A DNA stretch of 64,000 nt, from contig OY365822.1 of the NCBI GenBank assembly GCA_959347315.1, forward strand, positions 11,105,822 through 11,169,821. Direction: 5' to 3'. Source of the stretch: Bimastos eiseni. Lineage: Eukaryota > Annelida > Clitellata > Crassiclitellata > Lumbricidae. A program made the translations under genes and the position numbers. Positions 23,301-34,746 of the stretch are shown piece by piece. The number at the start of each line of letters is the position of its first letter. The first letter of the stretch is position 1. The notes beneath the pieces were generated by a model. The model ran no database searches. It had not been told where the DNA came from and saw only the letters and a list, made by a program, of their open reading frames with translations.

Positions 23301-25968
23301 ATGGCTCAACTGCAAATAAAAGATTTCAAATGCTGTAATTTTTTTATAAAAACTGTCTTCCCGTAGTTGCTCAAGGAGATCTCCCTTCCCATTTCTCGGA
23401 TGGAGCATTTGCTCCAAGGTCTCTATGGTGCAGACTACATGGGGCTATATAAATGTTCTATTACATTACATGTGTGTTTGCAGGGCTTCTGGAACAGTCT
23501 GTGAAGCGACTGACGCGAGCACCGGCAAAGCCGTCGCAATAAAGAAGATGGATCTCGACAATCAGCCGAAGAAGGAACTCATCATAACCGAGATTGAAGT
23601 GATGCGCGAGTATCGACACGAGAACATCGTCAACTACATCGAGAGCTATCTCGTTGGCAAGGAACTCTGGGTCGTCATGGAGTATCTGGAGGGTGGGGCC
23701 CTGACCGACGTCGTCACGGAAACCGTCCTGACGGAGGGCCAGATAGCGGGGATAACGCAGAAGTGCGTTGACGCGTTGGCATACCTTCACAAGCAGGAAA
23801 TCATACATCGAGACATAAAGAGCGACAACGTTCTGCTCGGAATGAAGGGCGAAGTGAAACTCACCGATTTTGGTTTCTGCGCTCAGGTGACGCCGGATAA
23901 AGACAAGCGCAACACGATGGTCGGCACTCCCTACTGGATGGCACCGGAGGTCGTCTCAAGGTTCGTCTGCGCTGCACTGTGCGAGCTAATTAACATTGGG
24001 AATTAAACTGGGCAGAACTAGAAAACATGGACCTATAAACAGCTGTTTGAATGGATTTTGTGCGAGGTGCACAGTAACAGTGTTGTATCGTAATTGTTGA
24101 TTTATGTAGTGCCAGAAGCAGAATAACTGTTCTCAGCACAGAATCCCAGGGCCTTTAAAGAGGTATAGGCCGATGGAGAGGAGCCAGTCATTAGTTTAGC
24201 TCTTAGTGATGGAGGTAGAGTTATGTACAAGGCCTAAAAAAAAGACCAAGAGACAGTCCAAAACATTGAACAAGGCCAAGACTGTTATATGATTCAGTCT
24301 GATGACATACAGGTCTTATATGTTCAATGCTGTTCATGCAGTGGACTTTGTTGGGCTTGTTTGCCATGCTAGTGTGTATTGTTGAATGGCTTCAAATCTT
24401 TTGCTTTTGAATCCATGCAAAACTCAGGTCTTTTGGCTTGGTGGTTAGAGGAAATTGGCAGGTGTGGATATACACCTGTTGAGTGAAGGACCTCCTGTCT
24501 TCTCCATTACAGTTCATGACTTTGTAGAAACTCTTGAACTAGAACTTAGCTTCTCACAGCACATTAACTTGTTATCGTAAAGCTGTTACTATAAGATTTC
24601 CAGAATGAAAGAATCAATCCGCTTAGGAATTCACAGCCAACCTGGGTCACCAAGGCTTCTGGAGACCCAAGAAAGACTTGTGTTCCAATGTGTAGCTACA
24701 GGAGTTCAACATTTTCAAGATGGTATTGATGTCTTGGGTACATTTGAGGAGACTAGCCTTCCCAGATATACAGTCTCATTCATAGAGAAGTTTTCGACAC
24801 CCTCCTTGATATAACGATGACTGACTGGTTAGAGCGGTCGGCCTGTAACGCTCAGTGTGTGCAGAGTGAGCGAGTTCGACCCTCGTCCGAGGCGTCACTG
24901 TGTAGGCACCTTGAGCAAGTCCTTTGCGCACAATTGCTCTGCAGTACAACTGCAATTGCAGTTGTGCTGTTGAGGCATGTGTATACTTCTGAGCTTACTG
25001 TAAGAAGGACAATATCAAATTTCAGTTGTATTGTATAATAATTTACATTGTTGGTGTTATGAATGGAATTATTACAGCGTACACTAGAGACCCTTGGTAA
25101 ACATGGTGACATTTTTACTCTAGCCTTTGCTCGACTCAGTTCTAGATCTGGATTAGGATACTGACTTTACACAAGTCACAGTTGCAAAATAATTAAATTG
25201 AAATAAAATAATTAACTTTATAATAATCATAATAATACTTTATGACTGTACATCAGTAACAAGTGTCTAATAACAATGTAATAAAATAATTAACTTGAAG
25301 TAAAATAATTCAGATTCTTACTGACTCTAGGCTTATAATAATTGTATAATATAACATGCCTCCTGCCTAGAAATTTCTCACCTGCATTTTGCTCTTCATT
25401 GAAATCAATATTTTTCAGTCGTGGTCAGACCAGGAGCGCCTGCCTCTCAGTAGATATCTTGAAGGGGCGTTATATTAAGTTCACATTGATTGATTGATAA
25501 CAACATAAAATAATTACTAAATTGAAGTAAAATAATTATTAAAATATTAATTATTCAGATACTTGCAGACTCTAGTCATGTAATAAGTGTAATGACATAA
25601 AGTACTGAGTCAATGAACTGCTTTTAACTGTACACAACTTCTTATGATACAGGAAGAACTATAGCTACAAGGTAGACGTATGGAGCCTCGGTATCATGGT
25701 CATTGAGATGATTGAAGGGGAGCCCCCATACCTCAACGAAACGCCGCTACGAGCCCTCTACCTCATCGCTTCCAACGGAAAGCCCGAGGTGAAGAACAAG
25801 AACAAGCTTGGTCCAGAGATCATTTCGTTCCTCGACCGTTGCTTGGAAGTGGACGTGGAGAAACGAGCGACGGCCGAGGAACTGCTTGACCATCCATTCC
25901 TAAAGAAAGCGGAGAACCTGGAGTCACTGAAGCAGAATGTTCTTGCGGCCAGGGAAGCAACGAAGTAG
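17343..25968 (+). CDS. PAK: group I p21-activated kinase (PAK), complete, isoform A
   Basis: A serine/threonine kinase effector of Rac/Cdc42 acting on cytoskeleton signalling in the cytoplasm. Exons 17343-17560, 20556-20745, 20974-21139, 22731-22794, 23484-23960 and 25653-25968 join in phase into 476 residues. The CRIB motif is at residues 37-50 ([14 protein letters not shown]). The autoinhibitory-type helix ([15 protein letters not shown]) is in exon 2. [11 protein letters not shown] before the kinase matches group I PAKs (KMSDEEIL in vertebrates). Kinase residues seen: Gly loop VGSGASGTV, Lys233 (VAIK), Glu249, HRDIKSDN with Asp323, DFG with Asp341, activation Thr357 in [13 protein letters not shown]. 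The [12 protein letters not shown] sequence is group I rather than group II. It is shorter than vertebrate PAK1 (about 545), with no N-terminal Nck-binding PxxP and no evident PIX site. An acceptor at 17292 gives a 50-base 5' leader before the ATG. Confidence 0.95.
18633..18823 (+). CDS. PAK: alternative PAK first coding exon B (second CRIB)
   Basis: Exon 18601-18823 has a good acceptor (cttttggcag) and donor (ATCAG|GTAAAT). Its 3' phase equals exon A's, so it joins to 20556 and onwards, giving 467 residues. Splicing A to B shifts the frame into a stop (TTATAA), so the two are alternatives, not tandem domains. B has its own ATG (18633) and starts [15 protein letters not shown], resembling exon A's [14 protein letters not shown]. 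The CRIB is [14 protein letters not shown] at residues 26-39. The first conserved His (PAK1 His83) is Gln34, while the second (His86 equivalent) is kept. Start choice rests on this being the first in-frame ATG of the exon and on similarity to A. The likely arrangement is two promoters or mutually exclusive exons (inference). Confidence 0.85.
18845..19185. other. PAK intron segment, unassigned
   Basis: The minus strand is open for about 98 codons in overlapping frames, but the peptides resemble nothing I know. There is no support for a gene inside the intron. Confidence 0.4.
19615..20540 (-). pseudogene. RTE/endonuclease-RT type LINE C-terminal fragments in a PAK intron
   Basis: On the minus strand, 20,080-20,500 reads [16 protein letters not shown], then [10 protein letters not shown], then [12 protein letters not shown] and [10 protein letters not shown]. 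This is the classic tail of non-LTR ORF2 proteins (RRLRYFGHIxRM...GRPRxxWxDDI...DRxxWR). 19,620-19,850 carries a second, diverged tail-like stretch ([14 protein letters not shown] preceded by an [16 protein letters not shown] segment). Stops and frameshifts show both are dead. Confidence 0.7.
21140..22730. other. PAK intron, unassigned
   Basis: AT-rich intron. 21,600-21,675 (acatgtaatttgattctagt then a caataaagaa tail) resembles a LINE 3' end. 22,495-22,545 is a short copy of the repeat family at 7,641. Confidence 0.4.
23148..23219 (+). repeat. long imperfect intronic hairpin (miRNA-precursor-like size)
   Basis: cagcaacttttgatacc pairs with ggtatcgaaagttgctg-like sequence at the far end. The pairing continues inward (ggattt/ggatatc region, ccttgtta/taacgagg), giving about 30 pairs with only two or three mismatches over 72 nt and a very short loop. 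It sits in the PAK intron 5' of exon 23484. Confidence 0.5.
24340..24610 (+). pseudogene. CR1/L2-like reverse transcriptase fragment in a PAK intron
   Basis: Reads [20 protein letters not shown], a stop, then [16 protein letters not shown]. This matches the RT block WMxSNxLxLNPxKTxxxWLGT...L of CR1/L2 elements. The internal stops show it is dead. Confidence 0.75.
24813..25040 (+). mobile_element. tRNA-headed SINE, copy 4
   Basis: Has gactggttagagcggtcggc, B-box-like gagttcgaccctc, ccttgagcaagtcctt and the acaatatcaaatttcag end, all inside the last PAK intron. Confidence 0.8.
25425..25495 (+). mobile_element. LINE 3' tail
   Basis: The sequence gcgcctgcctctcagtagat followed by atcttgaaggggcgttatat, then a gattgattgat run, is a typical 3' end of the CR1/L2-like family in this window. 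Confidence 0.6.
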
Positions 25969-26337
25969 CGCAATGGGACAATGCAGCTCGTTGTCCAAAC
26001 GGACTGTTGTCTACGTTTGTATCGTTTGGTAATTTTAAATGCTGTCCATTTTATACTAGTTTTCCAGTTTTGCTACGAAGATAATAATGACGATAAACAG
26101 TTTTAATTTGTACAGTTATGCAGCTCACTACCTTTGTTGTTGCATTTCTGATGCAAGTCTTAGTATATACATGATCTGTATGTTGTTTTATGTTATCTGA
26201 ATAATGTGGCCTTGTTGTACCTTCTTGTAAAATATATCTGGATATTGTTACTCTGCCACAAAAGGCGACCTAATTGTCCCTCTGACTCAAACATAAATGC
26301 TCCATCTTTCTCGAATAGGTTACCTAGCTACATTTGT

Positions 26338-26343
26338 AATAAA
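26338..26343 (+). terminator. candidate PAK polyadenylation signal (AATAAA)
   Basis: First canonical AATAAA downstream of the PAK stop codon, about 370 bases after it. It implies a short 3' UTR. Not confirmed by transcript data. Confidence 0.45.
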
Positions 26344-26409
26344 CTTTTGATCTTTCTTTGCCCTTTTCACAAGCATTTGAAAACCATTCTCTTCAATCGT
26401 ATTTTGGTG

Positions 26410-26835
26410 TTGTAAGGGCGGGAGTGCCTGTGAGGAGTTTAATTTGAAGAGGTGCTATATAAATTCATGATCATGAATTGCGTGTCATAGGTCTGCAAAA
26501 AAAATCTTGAATTGAGTTAAAGCGCAATGATGCACTATTTGCAAAATGCATGCTTTAGTTCCAATTGGTCGTTGTGACTGGTTTTCCGCAGACGTTTAGT
26601 CAGGAGGAAACTATAGAATGTGTTCACTGGTCACCCACCCTTATATGCCAAGGCCAAGAAAATGACGTCGCTGGCACTTCGTATCCATGGCTGCCTCAAG
26701 GCTAGATTACAGAACTGCTCCTCTGATTAAAGATAGTTTCAGTTTAATGACACTGTGATAACAAAGGTCATTAGTATCACCCGCCTCTTTTATCCAGGCT
26801 TGGACGGGCAGTTGTTCCTCTGGTATTAAAGCTAG
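26410..26835. mobile_element. cluster of dispersed repeat fragments
   Basis: 26,410-26,470 is a LINE-type tail (aagaggtgctatataaattc). 26,600-26,740 matches the fourth family (aagaaaatgacgtcgctggc). 26,760-26,820 is a minus-orientation GAGGGCGAC-family copy (tatccaggcttggacgggca). Confidence 0.5.
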
Positions 26836-29290
26836 TGCATGTGTGCTTGCATAATCCTATACTGATTGGTCGTTGGTCGCCTTGGCAACATGCAGTTTCG
26901 ACTTGAGATTTGATGCTTCCTACATTTGATTACATCTACATAAAAACCATTCCAAGAATCTGTTCTTTTTATGCTTTTAAGCTCTCTACACTTCAAATGA
27001 AGTCAGAGTACGAATTGCTTTGCAGCTATTTACCAGGGTCATAATGAATATCCTAGGTGTCATCGAGCTGATTTCTGATGGCATTAAAGCCTCCAACATG
27101 TACCTGTGCAAACGGAACACTGTAGTTTAAAATCATTGTCATATGTTGTAATATTTCATGCATTTCAGAAGGTTTATGTCTGTTGTCCGAATCGTAACTC
27201 GTAATAATCACACTTGGTCATTGTTGGATTATGGCTTACGATGAATCAGAACAGTTTTTCTTATTTCTATCTGACATTGTTTTGTTTTGAAACCACCATA
27301 GATTGACAAACATCTTTTGTGTTAAGACATAGGGTCACAAAAGTGTTTGGCATAGATCGGGTTATTATTATTGAAGAGACTGTTACCGACATAACATGGC
27401 TCCATAGTGACATTCCTCATTTCTGTTACCTTATCAAGATGTTCTCTGGTCAAGCAAATCCTCTGTGTTTGTATGTGAATGTTAGTCATAGAGCCGGGAT
27501 GATCATATGTAGCATCACAGACCAAAATCAGTTGTGTGTCGCAATTCGAGTTATCGAATAACACACCAAAATATAATTCAAAACAATATATATGATTTTC
27601 ACAAAAAGCAGTTATAAAATACCTTTACAACAGTTTGTGACTGGTGGATTTCTAACTTTTTTTATCATTTAATAGGATTTTCGTGCTTTTGTAAAAGTAT
27701 TGATTTAGTTTTGCATGATTTAATGATACTTAGATGGTACTTAATGGTACTAATCAGAAGGTACTTTTTAAACATTTACTTTGTCTAGGAACATGCTAAA
27801 GCAATAATTCTGGTGTCGTTTTTTGAAGCGGAAGGTATCCTCTTTCCAATGTAATATAAAAACCTAAATGTCAAATTTTCGACATGAGACTGAAAACTGT
27901 CTGTGGTGTCACATATGGTCACCTGCTGTGGTCATGTTGATGCAGGTAAAACATGGTCAAAAGTGTGGTCATAGTTGTATCAGGAATGAACTATTGCTGA
28001 GAAAATCAAAAAAGTCCGTGTTCAAGTTCATTGCGCATGATTAAAGATTATACAACGCATTCAAGGTTCGTCTGTTATTGACAAGTTGTTGGTTAAAGAT
28101 TGCTCAATCTATCCTACCACATTGACCATTTTGCTTGATAAATATGAATTTTTATAATTACGATTTACACAATTAACAACTAATATGTTGTACCAAACAG
28201 CTGCCGCTAAATTGAAAACTTAATATTATATATACTCCAGGCAATGATTGTTTCAAAATGTGCATTAATTAATACTAATCTAGCTGTGGCTTTATCAGCT
28301 GTGTATTTTGGAATTAGATGAATATTGTATTGTATTGTATTGTATCTCTGATGACTACAATCATGATCCATCAAACAGTTTTGATACAGTAACGAAAATA
28401 TGTCGATCAAAATAGTTCGTAACTAGATAAAACCATATTGTTTTAATTGACTGTCTTTATTCAGGGCCAGTTTCCTCTTGAACAAGACCATTTATGTCTA
28501 GAGAGGGGTCGAGACCTAAGGGGAGGACAGGAGGGAATGGTTCCCTCCAAAATTTCATGTGGATAGGTTGGAGCTGCTAATGATCCTTGTAATCACCCAA
28601 TGTTGCCAAACTGCAACTAACCAGGTCCAATTACTTAAGCAGTGCCAGTCTGAAGTCTAGATAAAAGAGGAGGGCGACATGTTGATACTGAGACACTATT
28701 GACGTCGATATATACCTGTTACTTGCAGGTCTTTTCCCGCTCATTTACGCTGGCCATAGGCGTCATAGTGTCTCGGCAAAAGCATTTTTCAGATTACAGA
28801 TCAGGAGGAAGATATACCTTGAAATCTGTTGCCTTCAGCGCTATAATAATTTTCATTTTTCAAATCTGCTTAACCTCTGAAAGTCCGTTTTAGACCTGTA
28901 GGACACCCTTCCATATGGGTTGCATATGTTCTATATGTGGGTTCAGACATAGGAAATGTATGTATATGACTTACCTGCAGCTCCTATACTCATACATGAG
29001 GCTCGTGGAGGAAGATTATCAAATGGGTTTTATAAGCGTCTGATATACCCTGCTTGGCACATTGCCCTGTATCGGAGACGCCGCCCTGGATGAAAGAAGA
29101 ATTGCAGTCTTCAGTGCCAACCCTGGATAAAAAGTGTTAGTGACTTCATTTTCTTAGCCTCGGCATACGAAAGCGGGTGACCATTCCTCTCCCCTGCCGT
29201 GTATCATCCACCCGACTGTGTACGGTCATTTATTTATTTCAGACGAGCTGGCTAGGAGGCGCATAAATCTCTGTTCAAATTTCTACCCTG
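26836..29290. other. unassigned intergenic DNA
   Basis: No gene that I can support. 28,640-28,690 and 29,045-29,130 carry GAGGGCGAC-family fragments (ataaaagaggagggcgacat). 29,140-29,215 resembles the fourth family. Confidence 0.45.
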
Positions 29291-29299
29291 ACGGGAATT

Positions 29300-29760
29300 T
29301 TAACGACGGCCACTCGCTTGACCATATCCAGCACTCCAGGTCAATCATGCCCAGCCGGGGCCTCGGCCCCCAAGCCAGATGTACTTGGTTCTACTAAGGT
29401 TCTGGGAGAGGTGATTAGAAGAGAGCCCAGAACAGTGGACGCCTGCAGAGTCGAGGAAGGGGCCCATGCAGATAAGCCTCGTGTCATCAGCATACTGGTG
29501 GGAGGCAATGGCCGCAATGCCAAGAGGAGGAAGGATGCTGTCTAGAGCAAAGGCGTACAGAATAAACAGAAGGAGGGCCATGACCGATCTTTGAGGGAGA
29601 CCATAAGGAAGGGGGCCCAACCAGTGGAGGTTGAACCAATAACCACAGAGAGTCTGAGAGAAACGAGTGCAGCCAGAGGAGCACTCCATCAGAGATACAA
29701 ATGGAAGTAGATGGTCAAGGAGGTTAGATCGAGTGATCGACAGTGTCGAAGGCCTCACTT
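29300..29760 (-). pseudogene. CR1/L2-like reverse transcriptase core fragment
   Basis: The minus strand reads YGLPQRSVMALLLFILY, then SHQYADDTRLI, then SRTKYIWLGG. These are RT palm motifs: G(V/L)PQGSVLGPLLF and the catalytic YADD. The GS-to-RS and GP-to-AL changes and the short frame show a decayed copy about 135 codons long. Confidence 0.85.
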
Positions 29761-30360
29761 ATATCGGAGAGCGCCAAAGAGTCGCTTTGCCAGAGTCAAT
29801 AACTCCAAACATGTCGGCTAGCAGATGGGACAGTAGGGTTTCCGTAGCAATTGCATTATTTTTGTCATCTGCGTGTTTAAGTGCAAGCTGAAAATAGTCG
29901 ATATCTGAGTATCTCGCGAGTGTTGTTATTTGCCTTATATCGTGTATATATATATAAGTTGGTGCACACCTCTGTGTGTATAATTCTTCTCTTCATGTGA
30001 GACTTTTATTTATAATATGTATTTTCACCTTTGCGTAATTTATCATCCAGTTTAAAACCATATGCGCTTGCGGCTTATATTATCGCCGATCCTTAATGCT
30101 GGATATTTTGAACTGTGAGTATCAACATCTCCGTCAAGTTGGTTTGATAGTAACATTCGGATAATTAATTATTGAATATTCGGTATGGAAAGCCGTATGG
30201 GTGATCTCCCGCTCGCGTCTTTACGATTTCCACTGTTGTACAAGGATATCATTAATATTCACATGCTTCAGTCGCAAATGAAAAAAAATTCATATACGTC
30301 AGTCTATGGGCTTAAAGTAACTGGCCACGTGACACCAGCTATATCTGGCTCAATAATGGC

Positions 30361-33300
30361 ATGCCACCCTGAATTGGTACCCACTTTTGACACCCTCCAT
30401 TGACACCCTCTATTGACATCATCCATTGACACCCTCTTTTAGCATCCTTATTTGACACCCTACACAAGCACCCTCCATTGCCACCCTGCATTGGCACCCT
30501 CTTTTTGCCACTCTCTTGTGACACCCTCCATTGACACCCTCTTTTGACACCCTCTTTTTAAACCATCCATTGCCACTCTACCTTGACACCCTCGATTGAA
30601 GCCCTCTTTTGACAACCTCCATTGACAACCTCTTTTGAAACCATCCATTGCCACCCTCCATTGACACCACCATTGACACCACCATTGACACCCTCATTTA
30701 GCACCTTCTATTGAAACGCTCCAAAGACACCCTCTTTTGACACTCTCCACTGACACTAGCTCTTGACACTCTCTATTGACACCCACCATTTACACACTCT
30801 TTTGACACCCTCTTTTGACATCATTAATCGACGCTATCTATTGACGCCCTCGTTTGAGGCCCTCCATTGGCACCATCTTTTGAAAGCATTCATTGACGCC
30901 AACAATTGACAACCTTTTTTTACACAGTCCATGACTACCTCCATCATCTTCTCCATCACCCTCTTTTGACACCTTCCATTGACACCATCCTTTGACACAA
31001 TTCATTGACCTCCTCCATTGAAACCATCCTCAATTGACATCCTCTTTTGAAGCCATCCATTGCCACCTTCCATTGACACCACCATTGACACCCTCATTTG
31101 ACACCATCTGTTGTAATGTTGTAACGCTCTAAAGACACCCTCTTTTGACACTCACCATTGACACTATCCATTAGCACTCTCTATTGACTCCCACCATTTG
31201 CACCCTCTTTTGACGCCCTGTATTGGCGCCGTCTTTTGAAACCATTTATTGACACCAACCATTGACAACCTTTTTTCACACAGTCCATTGATAACCTCAA
31301 TTAACGCACTTTCATGACATTCTTTTTTGACACGATCCATTGACACCATCCATTGACACCAAGTTTTGACACCCTTATTTGACACCATCTTTTTATGCCC
31401 TCTATTGACACCCTCCATTGAGACCATCTGTTTATGCTCTCCTTTTACACTCTCCATTGACACCCTCTTTTGATACCCTTCATTGGCACCATCTATTGTC
31501 ATTGACACCTTCCATTGCCACCCTATTTTGACACCCTCTATTGACACCCTCATTTGACACCCTTCATTGAGACTATCCATTGACACCCTAAGTTGAGCAC
31601 CCTAAGCACTCTAATAACACCCTCTTCTGTGACCATCTTTTGACTCCATCCATTGAAATCCTCCAATGATACCCTGTTGAGACACCCTCTTTTGACACTA
31701 TCCATTGACACATCTTTTGACACCCTCTTTTGACACCATCTTTTGACACCATCCTTCGACGCCATTCATAGACACTCTGTCTTGTCACCCTCCCTTTTGA
31801 CACTTTCCAATGACACCCTCCATTGACACCCTCCATTGACATCCTCCATTGACACCAACTTTTGACACCCTCCACTGATCATTGACACCATCCATTGATG
31901 CCCGTTTTTGACAACCTCCATTGACAACCTCAATTGACACCATACATTGACTCCCTACATTGATACCGTTCATTGACACCATCTTTTGACACCCTTCATT
32001 GACAACATCCATTAACACACTCTTATGACATCCATTTTTGAAACCCTCCATTGACACCCTCTTTTGATGCCCTACAATAACACCCTCTTTTGTGACCCTC
32101 TTTTGACTCCGTCCATTGAAACCCACCACTGTTACCCTCTTTTGACACCCTTCATTGACGCTATCCATTGACACTATCCATTGACACCCTCTATTGACAC
32201 CCACCATTTAGACCCTCTTTTGACACCTCCTTCTGATATCATTAGTTGACGCTTTCTATTGACACCCTCTTTTGACGCCCTCCATTGGCATTGTCTTTTG
32301 AGACCATCCATTGACACCAGCCATTGACAACATTTTTTCACACCATCCATTGAGAACCTCCATTAACACACTGTTATGACATTTTTTTTCGACACCCTCC
32401 ATTGACACCATCCATTGACATCCGCCATTTACACCATCCATTGACACTGTCTTTTGACCTCCTTATGTGACACCATCCATTGACACCCTCTAGTGACATC
32501 ATCCATTGACGCGCTCTGTTGACACCCTCCATCCACACCCTACATTGCCACCTTCCATCGACACCCTCTTTTGACACCATCCATTGACACCCTACATTGA
32601 CACCATCCATTGACACCATCCATTGAAACCCTACATTGACACCATCCATTGACACCCTACATTGATATCCTATTTTGACACCATCCATTGACATCCTCTA
32701 TTGACATCATCCATTGACATTCTCCTTTGACACTCTTCATTGACATCATCTTTTGAATATCTTTTTTAACATTCTCTATCTACGCCATCCAGTGACGCCC
32801 TCTTTTGGCAGCATTCATTCGTCCATTGACCCTGCTTTGATGCCTTAAATGGCACCCTCGCTTGACACCCTCCATTCACTCCTTCCATTGACATCCTCTG
32901 TTAACACCCTCCATTGGCACCCTCTTTTGACACCCTCCATTGTCAACCTTTTTTTACACCCTCTTTTGGCAGCATCCATTGACCCTCTCTTTGTTTCTCA
33001 TTGGCACCATGCAATGACAGCATCTATTGACACCCTCTTTTGACACCATCCATTGACACCCTCTATTGACATCATCCATTGATATTCTCCTTCGACACTC
33101 TTCATTGACATAATCTTTTGACATCTTTTTTAACATCCTCTATGTATGCCATCCATGGACTCACTCTTTTGGCACCATTCATTCATCCGTTGACTCTGCT
33201 TTGACGCCGCCACTGGCACCCTCGTTTGACACCTTACATCCGCTCCTTCCATTGACACCCTCTGTTACACCCAAAATTAACACCATCTTTTGACACCTCC

Positions 33301-33596
33301 ATTGACACCCTCCATCGACACACTTCATTAATTGACACAATTCATTGTCACTTTTTTTACACCCTCTTTTAACACCATCTTTTGTCACTCTCCAATGATG
33401 CCATCCATTTACACTCTTTTTGTACCCTCTCTTGACACCCTCTTTTGACAACCTCTTTTGATACCAGCCATTAACATCACCCATTGACACCTTTCATTGA
33501 CACCCTCTTTTGACACCCTCCATTTACACCCTCCATCGACACCCTCTTCTGACACCCTCCATTTACCCCATCCATTGACACCCTCCATTACCCCGA
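30361..33596. repeat. 3.2-kb degenerate 13-bp minisatellite
   Basis: The unit is about ccattgacaccct, with cttttgacaccct as the main variant, roughly 250 units. Because three 13-bp units make 39 bases, the minus strand stays open in places and gives 13-residue peptide repeats (MDGVNGGCQWMVS-like). Frames break often and start codons are internal, so I treat these as artefacts. Confidence 0.9.
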
Positions 33597-33689
33597 AATA
33601 GTTTATTCTAATAAGTATTAACTCCCCGATTCATTTTTTCCTTTGAAGAATTAACTCCCAGTACAATTTATGCACCAGTCAATATATCC

Positions 33690-33925
33690 TACAACAAATA
33701 GATCCGGGAGTGTTTTAAAGAGGGAATGTATTTAGCCTACTACTTTGGTCCTACTTAATGGAATAAATTGCCAGACTTTATTCTCAAATCTTCAACATTA
33801 TCGCTCTTCAAAATTAGCAATAAGACATATTTGTTCAGAATTTTTTATTTATGGCTAGACTTTTCTTTTGTGCCAGATTCATTTCGTTTAGGCGCATTAT
33901 AAATGATAATTTAATGATAATAATA
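33690..33925 (+). pseudogene. LINE reverse transcriptase C-terminal fragment and 3' tail
   Basis: Reads WNKLPDFILKSSTLSLFKIS then NKTYLFRIF, the typical WNxLPxxIxxSxSLxxFKxxLKxYLF end of CR1/L2-like ORF2. It is followed by aggcgcattataaatgataa and an AAT microsatellite (33,905-33,975). Confidence 0.75.
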
Positions 33926-34508
33926 ATAATAATAGTAATAATAATAAAATAATAATTAATAATAGTAAAGATAGTAATAATAGTTTTCGTCCCAGATGAG
34001 GAGGACCTTCTGCATTCTCATTGAACCTGTGGAATCAACAATTTTCTAGTTAATTTTCTTTTCTAGTTATATTAATAATAATATTAATAATAATATGTAG
34101 TTGTGTTGCTTTTGATAACCCATTAGTATTTGCTATAATTTCATTTTTTTAATTTTGTTCTTACTGTTTGATATTTTAAATCATTTTTATGTGTGCTGAA
34201 TTCCTTTGTTAAGGAACCCATAGAGAAAAAGCTGGAACTGATTTATCTATGATTTTGAGCAATTTTTAGGACAGAGATGAATTATTTGATTATTATTTTT
34301 TCTGATAAATACATACTCTAGCTTACCTAATATCGCAACAGTCAGACAACAATTTGTAAAGTATTATAAGCGATCTGTTAGTATAGTTTTCTACCTACTT
34401 GCGTCTACACATAGTAGGTCAACACAAGTACATCAAAACTCTCTTATCATGTGCTTCAACATGACACAAATTCTGATACAATAGACCTGACCTTTGTGAC
34501 CTGATCTC

Positions 34509-34514
34509 TTTATT
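34509..34514 (-). terminator. candidate polyadenylation signal of the SLC22 gene
   Basis: AATAAA on the minus strand, about 235 bases past the stop codon. The intervening 3' UTR contains a GAT/GAC trinucleotide run (34,604-34,735). Confidence 0.45.
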
Positions 34515-34746
34515 ACATATCCTCATTAACACGTGATATTGTTGCAACGATTTTCTGGTGTAGGGATCTTCAAAGAAACGTCCATATGTCAACATCTACT
34601 ATCGTGACGATGATGTTAATGATGATGATGATGAAGACGATGATGATGATGATGAAGACGACGATGATGATGAATACGACGACGATGTTGATGAAGCCGA
34701 CGATGTTGCTGATGATGATGATGATAACATCTGCCAAAGACAGACG

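Noticed and set aside
27319..27564. 80-codon open frames on both strands
   Set aside because: Mirror-open region without family similarity, start context or splice sites.
28699..28893. Possible exon after a good acceptor at 28,728
   Set aside because: Short, no matching donor or partner exon, no similarity recognised.
30339..33490. Minus-strand frames with 13-residue repeats
   Set aside because: Arise from a degenerate 13-bp minisatellite (39 bases = 13 codons). They break and shift frame repeatedly and have no domain or splice support.
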